A DNA stretch of 64,000 bases from Marinimicrobium sp038419845 (lineage in GTDB: Bacteria > Pseudomonadota > Gammaproteobacteria > Pseudomonadales > Cellvibrionaceae): positions 365,325-429,324 of the forward strand of contig NZ_JBCAQT010000001.1 in the NCBI RefSeq assembly GCF_038419845.1, in the 5' to 3' direction. Each line of letters begins with the position of its first letter. Position 1 is the first letter of the stretch. The notes beneath the pieces were generated by a model. The model worked only from the letters and a program-made list of their open reading frames with translations. It did no database searches and had not been told where the DNA came from. Below are positions 1 through 7,598 of this stretch, piece after piece. Both the position numbers and the translations under genes were made by a program.

Positions 1-1
1 T

Positions 2-268
2 CGTCAGGTGGAAACGCTGGTCACCCGAACCAGTGAACAGCTGGAACAGCTCGACCAGGCCCTGGAGTCCGAGCTGACCAAGGCGCTGACGACCTTCGGT
101 TACCAGATGACCTCGCTGTCCGAGAAATTTGTCAACGATTACGCGCCGTTGACCGACAAGCTGCGCGCCCTGATCCAGGTGGCAGAGCAATCTTCCCGTG
201 TCCAAGATAAAGCCCATGACCCAGCGCCCCAACGAGCCAAACCCGTTCGCACCCCGACCCAATCATGA
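2..268 (+). CDS. ZorA/MotA-like proton-channel protein, C-terminal end only
   Basis: This is the 3' end of a gene that begins before the window; the frame is open to the left edge. The visible 88 or so residues are an amphipathic helix or coiled coil rich in Leu, Glu and Gln, ending in a basic Pro/Arg-rich tail. The stretch SEKFVNDYAPLTDKLRALI is the kind of tail I associate with the long cytoplasmic coiled-coil of ZorA-type MotA/TolQ/ExbB proteins. The main support is the next gene, which overlaps it by 71 bases and encodes a MotB/ZorB-like partner. The membrane part and any channel motif lie outside the window, so the assignment rests on context. Confidence 0.5.
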   Translation, partial: RQVETLVTRTSEQLEQLDQALESELTKALTTFGYQMTSLSEKFVNDYAPLTDKLRALIQVAEQSSRVQDKAHDPAPQRAKPVRTPTQS

Positions 269-947
269 TGTAGAGCACGAAGAGCATTGGGTTTCCGTCA
301 GTGATCTGATGGGTGGCCTGATGATGGTGTTTCTGCTGATTGCCGTGGTCTATATGGTGCAACTGGAAATCGAGAGTCGTAAGGTACGCGATGTCGCCGT
401 GCTGTACGACCGCCTGCGTACGCAGTTGTATGAAGACCTGCACGAGGAATTCAGCGAGGATCTCCCGCGCTGGGGGGCGGAGCTCAATCGCGACCTGAGT
501 CTGCGCTTTTACAATACCGAGGTGCTGTTTCCCCAGGGGGAAGATGAGCTTCGTCCGGCTTTTGAGGTGATCCTGGCCGACTTTTTCCCACGCTATCTGG
601 ACATCATTACCCTGCCCAAATACCGGGAGGACGTTCTGGAAGTCCGTATCGAGGGCCATACGTCCAGCGACTGGGGCGATCTGCCGGAAGATGAAGCCTA
701 TATTCGCAATATGGCCCTGTCCCAGGCGCGCACCCGGACCACGCTGGCCTACCTGCTCGATCTGCCGGAGGTCGCCCGGGAGCGGGCCTGGATCAAGTCC
801 CACCTGACGGCCAACGGGCTCTCGTCCTCAAAACTGATTGAGGAGAACGGCGAGGAAGATCCGGTGCGTTCGCGCCGGGTGGAATTCCGGGTGCGGACCG
901 ATGCCGAGTCCCGCATCGAGGGCATGCTGGAGGAGGAGCGCCAGTGA
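198..947 (+). CDS. ZorB-like MotB/OmpA-family protein
   Basis: The predicted protein has 249 residues: a short cytoplasmic N-terminus, one membrane segment (about residues 35-58) that starts with the motif SVSDLMGGLMMVF, and a periplasmic OmpA-like domain (about 130-240) with the peptidoglycan-binding signature GHTSSDWG followed by LSQARTRTTLAYL. Asp36 sits where MotB and ZorB carry their proton-binding Asp. This build is typical of the B subunit of proton-driven MotAB/ZorAB stators that anchor to the cell wall. The start is a GTG at 198; an ATG at 216 is an alternative, and both overlap the upstream gene. The stop overlaps the next start (GTGA), so the three genes are probably translated together. 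A defence role is inferred, not shown. Confidence 0.75.
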   Translation: MSKIKPMTQRPNEPNPFAPRPNHDVEHEEHWVSVSDLMGGLMMVFLLIAVVYMVQLEIESRKVRDVAVLYDRLRTQLYEDLHEEFSEDLPRWGAELNRDLSLRFYNTEVLFPQGEDELRPAFEVILADFFPRYLDIITLPKYREDVLEVRIEGHTSSDWGDLPEDEAYIRNMALSQARTRTTLAYLLDLPEVARERAWIKSHLTANGLSSSKLIEENGEEDPVRSRRVEFRVRTDAESRIEGMLEEERQ

Positions 948-1483
948 AGCTGCCCGACTTTCTGCAGTTTCAGCCCTTCAATACCCTGCGCTCCGCCATG
1001 GGCGCCGAGCGGCTGGGGGCGTTTGAGTTCTTTGACCCGCGCCTGCACCTGAGCGCCACGGAGCGGGAACGGTTGGCGGGCGGACTCACCCTGAACTGGT
1101 CCCACCTGCGATGTCTGCACGACTACACCCTGGCCTACAAGAACAGTCGGGTGCTGTTGTGGCTGGAGGAGCCGGGACAGTCCTGGGCCGCGCCCAACTA
1201 CCACCTGGCTTACTGCCGGGTACTGCAACAGCTGCGCCGGGAGCGGCCGACGCAGCCGCTGCAGATCTCGACCGAACTGCCGCCCCCGGACCCCTGGCCC
1301 TGGCAGGTGTGCCCGAAGTGTCTGCAGCAGCTGCAGTTTCAGGGATACGATGCGGCCCGCACCCGCCATCGGGAGTACAGTGACCGGGTGATGGAGCGCT
1401 TCGATATTGCCGATTTTTACGCGCAATACCCGCTCTACCCGGTCACCTCCAAGGTCTTGCGGGCGCTGGATTCAGTGGGATGA
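944..1483 (+). CDS. Unrecognised CxxC protein, third gene of the ZorAB-like set
   Basis: The predicted protein has 179 residues, with no signal peptide and no membrane segment. The first half carries LAYKNSRVLLWLEEP and YHLAYCRVLQQLRRE; the second half has VCPKCLQQLQFQGY (Cys123, Cys126) and then FDIADFYAQYPLYP. Cys57, Cys91, Cys123 and Cys126 could form a metal site. From memory, the layout (yHlayCrvL, then VCxxCLxxLxyxgY, then F-x-dFy-x-Y) resembles the region that precedes the HNH part in some defence-associated HNH proteins, but no HNH residues are visible here. It starts at a GTG overlapping the ZorB-like stop, so it belongs to the same operon. Its last 12 bases run into the convergent gene on the minus strand. 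The function is unknown. Confidence 0.75.
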   Translation: MKLPDFLQFQPFNTLRSAMGAERLGAFEFFDPRLHLSATERERLAGGLTLNWSHLRCLHDYTLAYKNSRVLLWLEEPGQSWAAPNYHLAYCRVLQQLRRERPTQPLQISTELPPPDPWPWQVCPKCLQQLQFQGYDAARTRHREYSDRVMERFDIADFYAQYPLYPVTSKVLRALDSVG

Positions 1484-1672
1484 GAGCTTTTCTTCCTCGC
1501 CCATGAAGGCGTAGTAGTCCTGCTCCAGAGACCGGCCGGGCGCACGCCGCTCCGGCGCCTTGCGTCGTTTGCGGTGGTATAGATCGAGCGGCATGTGCTT
1601 GCACGGATCCCGGTCGAGTCGCCGGTCCCGGCCGCACCGCCGATCGATGAAAATCCGGTGCTGATTGCGCAT
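1472..1672 (-). CDS. Small basic conserved-looking protein
   Basis: This short frame encodes 66 residues, very rich in Arg and Asp. It has a repeated pattern near the N-terminus (IDRRCGRDRRLDRDPC) and a second basic block (YHRKRRKAPERR) before an acidic end. It has no signal peptide or membrane helix. The Arg/Asp repeat with two Cys residues is reminiscent of small uncharacterised gammaproteobacterial proteins, and the start has an ATG, but I cannot name a family. It converges with the preceding gene and overlaps its 3' end by 12 bases. The bolA gene follows in the opposite direction. It is probably a real gene because the residue composition is patterned rather than random. Confidence 0.6.
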   Translation of the reverse strand: MRNQHRIFIDRRCGRDRRLDRDPCKHMPLDLYHRKRRKAPERRAPGRSLEQDYYAFMGEEEKLSSH

Positions 1673-1764
1673 AGGGTGGTTTATTGGTTGTTTTTGCGGT
1701 GCGTCAACACAGTGTAGACGGCATCCGGTAAAATGCCGAATTGTTTTTGGTAGGAGTGTGAACC

Positions 1765-2076
1765 ATGAAGCCTGTAGAAGCGTCGATTGTCAGTCAGCTG
1801 AAGGAGGCCTTCGATCCCGTGCACCTGGAGGTCCTGAACGAGAGCCACCAGCACAATGTGCCGCCCGGCTCGGAGAGCCACTTCAAGGTCGTCCTGGTCA
1901 GCCCCGAGTTCAGCGGCCGGCGGCAGGTCCAGCGGCATCAGGCCATTTACGGGGTGCTGGCCGAACAGCTGCGCGGCCCGGTTCACGCCCTGGCGCTTCA
2001 CACCTACAGCCCCGAGGAGTGGTCCGGCCCGCAATCGGTGCCCGGCTCACCTCCCTGCCTGGGCGGCGGGGCCTGA
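1765..2076 (+). CDS. bolA: BolA family protein
   Basis: The predicted protein has 103 residues and carries the BolA fold signature: IVSQLKEAFDPVHLEVLNES, then the SHFKVVLVSPEFSGR strand-turn and the helix RHQAIYGVLAEQL ending with HALALHTYSPEEW. BolA proteins bind [2Fe-2S] clusters together with monothiol glutaredoxins and also influence morphology and stress genes. The His in the SHFK segment and the His in HALALHTYS are in the positions used for cluster sharing. The C-terminal tail after EEW is a little longer than needed and rich in Gly and Pro. A ribosome site (GGAG, about 1751) precedes the ATG. The gene stands alone, with trhO about 100 bases downstream. Confidence 0.9.
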   Translation: MKPVEASIVSQLKEAFDPVHLEVLNESHQHNVPPGSESHFKVVLVSPEFSGRRQVQRHQAIYGVLAEQLRGPVHALALHTYSPEEWSGPQSVPGSPPCLGGGA

Positions 2077-2132
2077 ACGGCGCCGTGTTGAGCGATCGGC
2101 CAAATAGGCTGGCTGCACAAAATTTAAGCGTT

Positions 2133-2138
2133 TATAAT
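2133..2138 (+). promoter_or_regulatory. Candidate -10 box upstream of trhO
   Basis: A perfect TATAAT lies 40 bases before the trhO ATG, in an A+T-rich patch between bolA and trhO. A convincing -35 hexamer at 16-18 bases upstream is not visible; the best is a weak TGGCTG at 2110. This is a motif match only. Confidence 0.35.
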
Positions 2139-2178
2139 GGCCGCTATTTTTTGAGAATCGAGGTTACCAGCCCCCCTT

Positions 2179-3123
2179 ATGAGTGAGATCGTCGTTGCCG
2201 CTCTGTATAAATTTGTCGCCCTGCCTGACTTTCGCCAGATCTGCGCGCCGCTCAAGGCCAAATGCGAAGAGCTGGGGCTGAAAGGCACGCTGCTGTTGGC
2301 CCACGAGGGTATCAACGGCACGGTGGCGGGCAACCGCGAGGGTATTGACGCACTGTTGGCCTATCTGCGCGCCGATGAGCGGCTGGCCGATGTGCAGCAC
2401 AAGGAGTCGCCCAGTGATGGTCAGCCGTTCTATCGGATGAAGGTCAAACTGAAAAAAGAGATCGTTACCATGGGGGTGGAAGGAATTGACCCGCTCAGCA
2501 GCGCCGGCACCTACGTGGCGCCCGGCGACTGGAATGCGTTGATCAGCGACCCCGACGTGCTGGTCATCGACACCCGCAACCACTACGAGTATGCCATCGG
2601 GACCTTTGAGCGGGCGCTGGATCCGGAAACCGAAACCTTTCGCGAATTTCCCGACTATGTCCAGAAAGAGCTCAATCCGGGGCAGCACAAGAAAGTGGCC
2701 ATGTTCTGCACCGGCGGTATCCGCTGTGAGAAAGCCACCGCCTACATGCGGGAACAGGGATTTGACGAGGTGTACCACCTGGAGGGCGGTATCCTGAAGT
2801 ACCTCGAAGAGGTACCCGAAGAGCAGAGCCTGTGGCGCGGGGAGTGTTTTGTCTTTGACAATCGGGTCGCGGTCAACCACAAGCTGGAGCCGGGATCCTA
2901 CGACCAGTGCCACGGCTGTCGTCATCCGATCACCGAAGAGGACAAAGCCTCCGAGCATTACATGAAAGGGGTGTGCTGTCCGCGCTGCTACCATCAGCTG
3001 ACCGAGGATCAGAAGGCGCGTTTTGCCGAGCGGCAGAAGCAGATCGAGCTGGCCCGGCAGCGCAACGAGGTGCACCTGGGCGCTCCGCCGCCCGCGCGGC
3101 AACGGCACTCAACCACACAGTGA
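2179..3123 (+). CDS. trhO: tRNA uridine-34 5-hydroxylase TrhO (rhodanese-like)
   Basis: The predicted 314-residue protein matches the YceA/TrhO family. It has an N-terminal acylphosphatase-like domain (about 1-100, with HEGINGTVAG), a rhodanese domain with VIDTRNHYEYAIGTF and the active loop CTGGIRCEK (Cys177), and a C-terminal Cys-rich part (CHGCRHPITEED, then CCPRCYHQL) that probably binds zinc. TrhO makes 5-hydroxyuridine at the wobble position of certain tRNAs using oxygen, the first step toward cmo5U/mcmo5U. The length is near the family norm, with a short extra hydrophilic tail. It follows bolA and precedes an unknown small gene on the same strand. Confidence 0.93.
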   Translation: MSEIVVAALYKFVALPDFRQICAPLKAKCEELGLKGTLLLAHEGINGTVAGNREGIDALLAYLRADERLADVQHKESPSDGQPFYRMKVKLKKEIVTMGVEGIDPLSSAGTYVAPGDWNALISDPDVLVIDTRNHYEYAIGTFERALDPETETFREFPDYVQKELNPGQHKKVAMFCTGGIRCEKATAYMREQGFDEVYHLEGGILKYLEEVPEEQSLWRGECFVFDNRVAVNHKLEPGSYDQCHGCRHPITEEDKASEHYMKGVCCPRCYHQLTEDQKARFAERQKQIELARQRNEVHLGAPPPARQRHSTTQ

Positions 3124-3184
3124 CTGACACGGATGAGGCGCCGGGCCCCATCCCCCTGAAAATTGGAGCTGGAGAGTAACAGCC

Positions 3185-3523
3185 ATGGAACCGATTGATT
3201 ACGAGGCCTGGGAGGTGGATCTCCCCAGTGGGAGAGCACGGCACGCCAGTGGTTTCACTGTGACGGTGGAAGGGGATGTGCGCGATCCGTCGGCCGTCGC
3301 CCCCGCCGATTACCCCGCCGGGTTAAGCTATGCCGAGCAGGCGCGTCTGCTGCGCTATGGCATGGAGGCTCTGGCCTCGGCGCCCGAAGGGCAGGGTCGC
3401 AGTCAACGGGTGCCCCAGCAGACAAGCCGTGCCCGGCAGGCGGAAGAGAAAGCCAGGCTGTTTGCCGAGCGGAAAGACCGCCCGGAGCGGCCCAAACTAT
3501 CGCTTAAAAAGCCTCGAAGCTGA
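3185..3523 (+). CDS. Hypothetical small soluble protein
   Basis: The predicted protein has 112 residues. The N-terminal half is acidic (MEPIDYEAWEVDLPSG) with ADYPAGLSYAEQARLLRYGM; the C-terminal third is strongly basic and likely helical (RARQAEEKARLFAERKDR, then KLSLKKPRS). There is no signal peptide or membrane segment. The ATG is preceded by a good GGAGAG eight bases upstream. I do not recognise a family. The gene ends 8 bases before a long palindrome that may terminate it and the convergent gene. Confidence 0.65.
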   Translation: MEPIDYEAWEVDLPSGRARHASGFTVTVEGDVRDPSAVAPADYPAGLSYAEQARLLRYGMEALASAPEGQGRSQRVPQQTSRARQAEEKARLFAERKDRPERPKLSLKKPRS

Positions 3524-3525
3524 AT

Positions 3526-3574
3526 GGTTCAACTCGCCGGACGCCTCGTATCGAGGCGCCCGGCGAGTGGTTCA
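3526..3574. repeat. Long palindrome flanked by GGTTCA direct repeats
   Basis: Arms of 17 bases at 3532-3548 and 3552-3568 are complementary with a single mismatch and enclose a 3-base loop. The palindrome is bordered exactly on both sides by the 6-base direct repeat GGTTCA (3526-3531 and 3569-3574). It lies between two convergent genes. It may be a bidirectional terminator, though it lacks a T-run, or a small palindromic mobile element with target duplication. Confidence 0.7.
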
Positions 3575-3576
3575 CG

Positions 3577-4098
3577 TTAGCGGATGACGAGCTGACCGCG
3601 AAGCTGCAGGTCGGTGCGGTGTGTGTCCACCACCATGAACAGCTGATCGAAACGGGCGGTCGCCCCGCCCAGCTGGTTGGTAGGCACGTAAATACCACCG
3701 CCGACCGACATCAACCGCTCGAGCTCATTGGACACGGAGTCAATGGACGAGACAATTCTCTCGGTGGTTTCCTTATCCTTGAATACACGCCCCTGCCCGG
3801 TCAGTAACAAGTAGTTGTCGCACTCGAGCAGCCATTGCTTGCGTTGCTGCAGGTAGTTGCGGATATTGCGGATACCGCCCTTATGACCGGTTTCAAGCTT
3901 GCCATCCCGATATTTCTGCAGACTTTCGCGCGCGCGCAACAGGAAGTCGACGCTGGTGTCCTGGCAATAGCTGGCATTGAGGTAGCCGGGAAAGTCGACA
4001 TTGTGTTCTTCCATGGCGGCATTGCGCTTGCATTCTTCATCGCACGCCAATACCGGCAGGCAAAAGAATAACAGTAAGAGAGGAGTCAGTTTTTTCAT
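3577..4098 (-). CDS. Hypothetical secreted Cys-containing protein
   Basis: The predicted protein has 173 residues with a clear signal peptide (MKKLTPLLLLFFCLPVLAC). The mature part is mostly helical and charged and contains CDEECKRN, ASYCQDTSVDFLL and LLECDNYLLL. The four Cys residues could form two disulfides in the periplasm. The first mature Cys lies near the cleavage site, so a lipoprotein is possible but the lipobox (PVLAC) is only fair. No enzyme motif is visible and I do not recognise the family. The 3' end lies just beyond the palindrome at 3532. About 186 bases of A+T-rich sequence separate its start from the stop of the glycosyltransferase gene at 4285, so it probably has its own promoter. 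Confidence 0.75.
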   Translation of the reverse strand: MKKLTPLLLLFFCLPVLACDEECKRNAAMEEHNVDFPGYLNASYCQDTSVDFLLRARESLQKYRDGKLETGHKGGIRNIRNYLQQRKQWLLECDNYLLLTGQGRVFKDKETTERIVSSIDSVSNELERLMSVGGGIYVPTNQLGGATARFDQLFMVVDTHRTDLQLRGQLVIR

Positions 4099-4284
4099 AG
4101 TCGTGCCACTGGTTTGTTATAAGATTTCGTACCACTGTCACCAGATATAAATTATTTGGGTGCCACGGTCAATAGAGTGTGATGAAAGTCACCTCTGTTA
4201 TTAGAAAATAGTCTAGATCCTCGGATCTTATAAAAAATCGCTGTTAAAACGCCGCCGACGAGTGGGTTGTCAGGCTATGACGGG

Positions 4285-6528
4285 TTACTCGGTTTCTCCG
4301 CTCCTGGCGTCTTTCTGCTCCTGGTGGTGAGCCGCCAGCAACCAGGCATAAATGCCCTGCACTTGCCGGGCGAACGCCTCGGTGGAGTTCTGTCGGGCGA
4401 ACTCCTGGGCATTGTGCGCCAGGGTGTCGCGCAAGCCGTCATCCTCGAGGCATTGGCGGACACGCTGGCACCAGTGATCCAGGTTGTCCGGGGTCTTATA
4501 GCCGTTTTCTCCCTCGCGAATGACGTCATCGATGCCGCTGGAGCGAATGGCGACGACCGGCACTCGCGCCGCCATGGCCTCCAGTATGACCATGCCCTGG
4601 GTTTCGGATTTGGAAGCAAAGACAAACAGGTCACCCAGGTGGTAATACAGCGCCATATCGTCCGGGGGCACCGAGCCGGTAAAACTCATCCAGTCATTGA
4701 GCTGCAGTTCGTCGAGGCGCTTCTGCAGGCGTTTGCGCTGGTGTCCGTCGCCGATCATCAATAAATGAAACGCCGGAGCCTGCTGATCCCGCAGTCGGGC
4801 GACGGCATCGATGAGAAAGTCGATGTTTTTCTCATTGGACAGGCGCGACACGCTGACCAGGATTTTGCGATCTCCCAGCGCCAGTTGATCTCTCAGTTCT
4901 TTGACCTGTTCGGGCTTCACGGCCTGGAAACGATCGAAGTCGATGCCGGTGGGCTGAACGAACACCGAGCTCTTCACCCCGATCATGCGCAAGTACTCTT
5001 CGGCCGAATTGGTCGGTACGATGACGCCATCGCAGCGGTTGGCAAAGCGCTTGATCAGTGCGTGGGATATCAGGTTGCGGAACAGTGCGCCCGGCAGGGG
5101 CACAAAGTGGGCGTAGTGTTCCAGGCGCGTGTGGTAGGTGTAGACAGCGGGGATATGCAGCCGGTGGGCGATCCACAGACCCAGAGAACCGAGCCAGATG
5201 GGGTGGTGCAAATGGATGATCTCCGGCTTGAAACGGCGCACCTCACGGCGGATACGGGCCAGGAAAATATTGGCCAGGCGAAATTCACGCCGGGCACCCA
5301 GGGTAAACAGGGACGGAACCCGGATGATCTGGTCCTCATCGGCGGAGGTCTCCCGGTAGCGGGGGGCCACGATAATGACCTTGTGGCCCAGTTGGCGCAG
5401 ACCCCGGCGCAGGCGCTCGATGGACAGGGGCACTCCGCCGATGAAGGGCAGGTAGTTGTTGGTGAACATGGCCACGCGCAGCGGCCGGTTCAGCCAGGGC
5501 GTCGGATCGAGGTCAAAATTGGGGTAGTAGTCGCGCTCCACAAACACCAGTTGGTAGAGCTTGATGGCGGCCAGAGCCAGCGCACAGACCAGCAGAATAA
5601 AATTGACATAGCTGACGTAAAAAAGCGAGTAGACAAAAAACCACAGGCTCTCCAGCTGCTTCAGTATCGGATTCTGACCAATATCCAGAGGCTCCAGCTC
5701 GGTGTGTATCTGGCCGTCCTCCACGGTGACTTTGACGTAATGATAGAAGCTGGTTTCATTGTTCAGAACCAGACCGCCCGCACCGCCCGTGGTAATAAAC
5801 AGCGTCTCCCGGTCCAGCTGGCGTGAAAACACGGGGAGGTTGGCGGAAAATACCGCGTCGACCGGGTGCCGGTGTATGAGCTCGAGTAGCGCTTCGCGAA
5901 AAGCGGCGGGTCTGAGGTAGTGGTCCTGCCGTTCGAACAGCAGTGGTTTCTGAACCTCGTGAATGGGATGGCCCATGAACAGAAAGGTCGGGCCATTGGA
6001 GTCCTGTTGCAGCACGCCTTTCAGCCATTCGATCTGCCAGCGCCAGGCGGTTTTCCCGGTGGTGTCGAGAAATATGAACTGACTGTCGCCCAGGGTAAAG
6101 TTGTAGAAGTAGGGGCCAAAGTGCTCATAGAACCGGAAGGTTCCGAAATCGCCGTACTCTTTCTCGCCAAAGGTCAGCAAAAAGGGGATCTCGAGGTGGC
6201 TCAGGGTGCCGTACAGGGCCCGGTAATTGTCTTCACCGCCACTGCTGACCGCATTCCCGGCCGAGATCATGAAGTCCACTCCGGACTGGTTCAGCTCCGG
6301 AACGATCCGTTGTTCGAAAATCCCCACGGAGTTGTTGATATTGCCCACGACGGCAAAACTGAAGCGATTCGGGTCAGACAGTTTGTCCTGCAGTTGTGAC
6401 AGCTGTTCGGTATGAATATCGTCAAACGTGGGCTGGGACAGGTTCAGGTAGACCTTGTAGCCGATCAGAAACAGAACGATGCCCAGATTCAGATAGAACA
6501 ACCATTTGAGTGACCGTTTTCCCATCAT
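4285..6528 (-). CDS. Phosphoesterase-like domain fused to a GT4 glycosyltransferase
   Basis: The predicted protein has 747 residues. Residues about 8-27 form a membrane anchor. Residues about 56-250 resemble a calcineurin-type phosphoesterase (FAVVGNINN, SAGNAVSSGGED, FGEKEYGD, FMGHPIHE). Two membrane segments follow near 290-335. Residues about 350-735 form a family-4 glycosyltransferase with FTNNYLPFIGGVPLSIERL, HHPIWLGSLGLW and the donor-site E-x7-E motif in SETQGMVILEAMA (about 641-650). Metal ligands expected in a working phosphoesterase are mostly altered. Its start overlaps the stop of the flippase-like gene (ATGA), so the pair probably makes and moves a membrane glycolipid; the substrate is not evident from sequence. 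Confidence 0.85.
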   Translation of the reverse strand: MMGKRSLKWLFYLNLGIVLFLIGYKVYLNLSQPTFDDIHTEQLSQLQDKLSDPNRFSFAVVGNINNSVGIFEQRIVPELNQSGVDFMISAGNAVSSGGEDNYRALYGTLSHLEIPFLLTFGEKEYGDFGTFRFYEHFGPYFYNFTLGDSQFIFLDTTGKTAWRWQIEWLKGVLQQDSNGPTFLFMGHPIHEVQKPLLFERQDHYLRPAAFREALLELIHRHPVDAVFSANLPVFSRQLDRETLFITTGGAGGLVLNNETSFYHYVKVTVEDGQIHTELEPLDIGQNPILKQLESLWFFVYSLFYVSYVNFILLVCALALAAIKLYQLVFVERDYYPNFDLDPTPWLNRPLRVAMFTNNYLPFIGGVPLSIERLRRGLRQLGHKVIIVAPRYRETSADEDQIIRVPSLFTLGARREFRLANIFLARIRREVRRFKPEIIHLHHPIWLGSLGLWIAHRLHIPAVYTYHTRLEHYAHFVPLPGALFRNLISHALIKRFANRCDGVIVPTNSAEEYLRMIGVKSSVFVQPTGIDFDRFQAVKPEQVKELRDQLALGDRKILVSVSRLSNEKNIDFLIDAVARLRDQQAPAFHLLMIGDGHQRKRLQKRLDELQLNDWMSFTGSVPPDDMALYYHLGDLFVFASKSETQGMVILEAMAARVPVVAIRSSGIDDVIREGENGYKTPDNLDHWCQRVRQCLEDDGLRDTLAHNAQEFARQNSTEAFARQVQGIYAWLLAAHHQEQKDARSGETE

Positions 6529-7589
6529 GAGGCTTTGTCATGCTCCCGAGCGCTGAGGAGTTCCTCGTGCAGTGTCCGACGAAACAGCAGCAGGCCAATG
6601 ATCATTCCCAGGTAAATGGTCAGCAGTCGCCAGGCGACAGTCACCAGAAGCAGGTGCTGTCCTCCCAGTATATCGCGAAAAAACCGCCCGAACAGGCCCT
6701 CGGAAATACCCGAGGCTCCGGGTGTGGGCGAGAAGTACATGACAAAGGTGGTCACCAGCAGCAAACCCAGGGTGGTGAGGTAGTCCACCGAGTACCCCAG
6801 GGCGACGATCAACAGGGCGGGAAAGCTGAACATGGTCAGTAGAAACAGGCCGGTAAAGATGATGGACAGCAACACGTACCGGGCGCCGCCGCGCCAATAG
6901 AGGCCAAAGCTGGTCGAGAACCTCAGCATTTCCCGGCGGGCCTTGTACTGCCAACGCCGGTGTCGCTGTTCACTGATCAGGTGCAGTCGGTGCAGGCGGG
7001 ACAGCAGCCCGCTGAGAGGGCCGATCAACCAGCGGGTGCGGAAAAACACAATGGCAAAAAATCCCAGATACAGGAAGATGAACAGTGAGAGTGCCAGGCC
7101 GATATCACGGCCGATCACTTCACCGTCCAGCGCGGGCAGCGTCAGCAGACAAACGGGTGTCAGGGTAAAAATGAAGGCGACGGCAAGCAGGGTGCGAATG
7201 GTGGTGGCGGCGGTGGCGTGCCCAACATGGACGCCCTGGCGCTTGAGGTACCATATCTGCGCAAAGCCGCCGCCGGTGGCCATGGGTGTGATGTTGGAGA
7301 AAAAAAGGTTGATGAATACCAGCCTCAGCACCGACGCGAATGGCAAATGGTGCCCCAGGGCCTTGAGGGTGTAGTGCAGTCGCAGCGCATCCGAGCCGTA
7401 ATAAAGGCCGAGCATCGCGAGCACTGCCAGGATCACCCAGGGGTGAAGCAGTCGTGTGTCAAAGGCCAGCTCCTGCTGGGCCATCTGCTCATACACAATG
7501 TAGAGCCCAACGGCCGTCAGGGCGACAAACAGCACCCCCGAAAGCGCCAGTCGGCGCGTCGAGGTGGGGATGGAGTCAAAGCTGGCCAC
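6525..7589 (-). CDS. YbhN-like integral membrane protein (lysylphosphatidylglycerol synthase TM / flippase-like family)
   Basis: The predicted protein has 354 residues with about eight hydrophobic helices. It contains the family landmarks LRLVFINLFFSNITPMATGGG in the middle of the N-terminal half and FSPTPGASGISEGLFGRFF near the C-terminus, which define the UPF0104/LPG-synthase transmembrane family. Members move lipids or lipid-linked sugars across the inner membrane, or form the membrane part of MprF. Here there is no synthetase domain, so a transport role is more likely. It is translationally coupled to the downstream GT4 fusion and lies 9 bases after the SirB2-like gene. The substrate is unknown. 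Confidence 0.85.
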   Translation of the reverse strand: MASFDSIPTSTRRLALSGVLFVALTAVGLYIVYEQMAQQELAFDTRLLHPWVILAVLAMLGLYYGSDALRLHYTLKALGHHLPFASVLRLVFINLFFSNITPMATGGGFAQIWYLKRQGVHVGHATAATTIRTLLAVAFIFTLTPVCLLTLPALDGEVIGRDIGLALSLFIFLYLGFFAIVFFRTRWLIGPLSGLLSRLHRLHLISEQRHRRWQYKARREMLRFSTSFGLYWRGGARYVLLSIIFTGLFLLTMFSFPALLIVALGYSVDYLTTLGLLLVTTFVMYFSPTPGASGISEGLFGRFFRDILGGQHLLLVTVAWRLLTIYLGMIIGLLLFRRTLHEELLSAREHDKAS

Positions 7590-7598
7590 TGCGCTGAC

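Noticed and set aside
1719..1748. CGGCAT/ATGCCG hairpin before bolA as a terminator
   Set aside because: The stem is short, the loop is 8 bases and the T-run is not directly adjacent. No upstream gene on the plus strand would need it.
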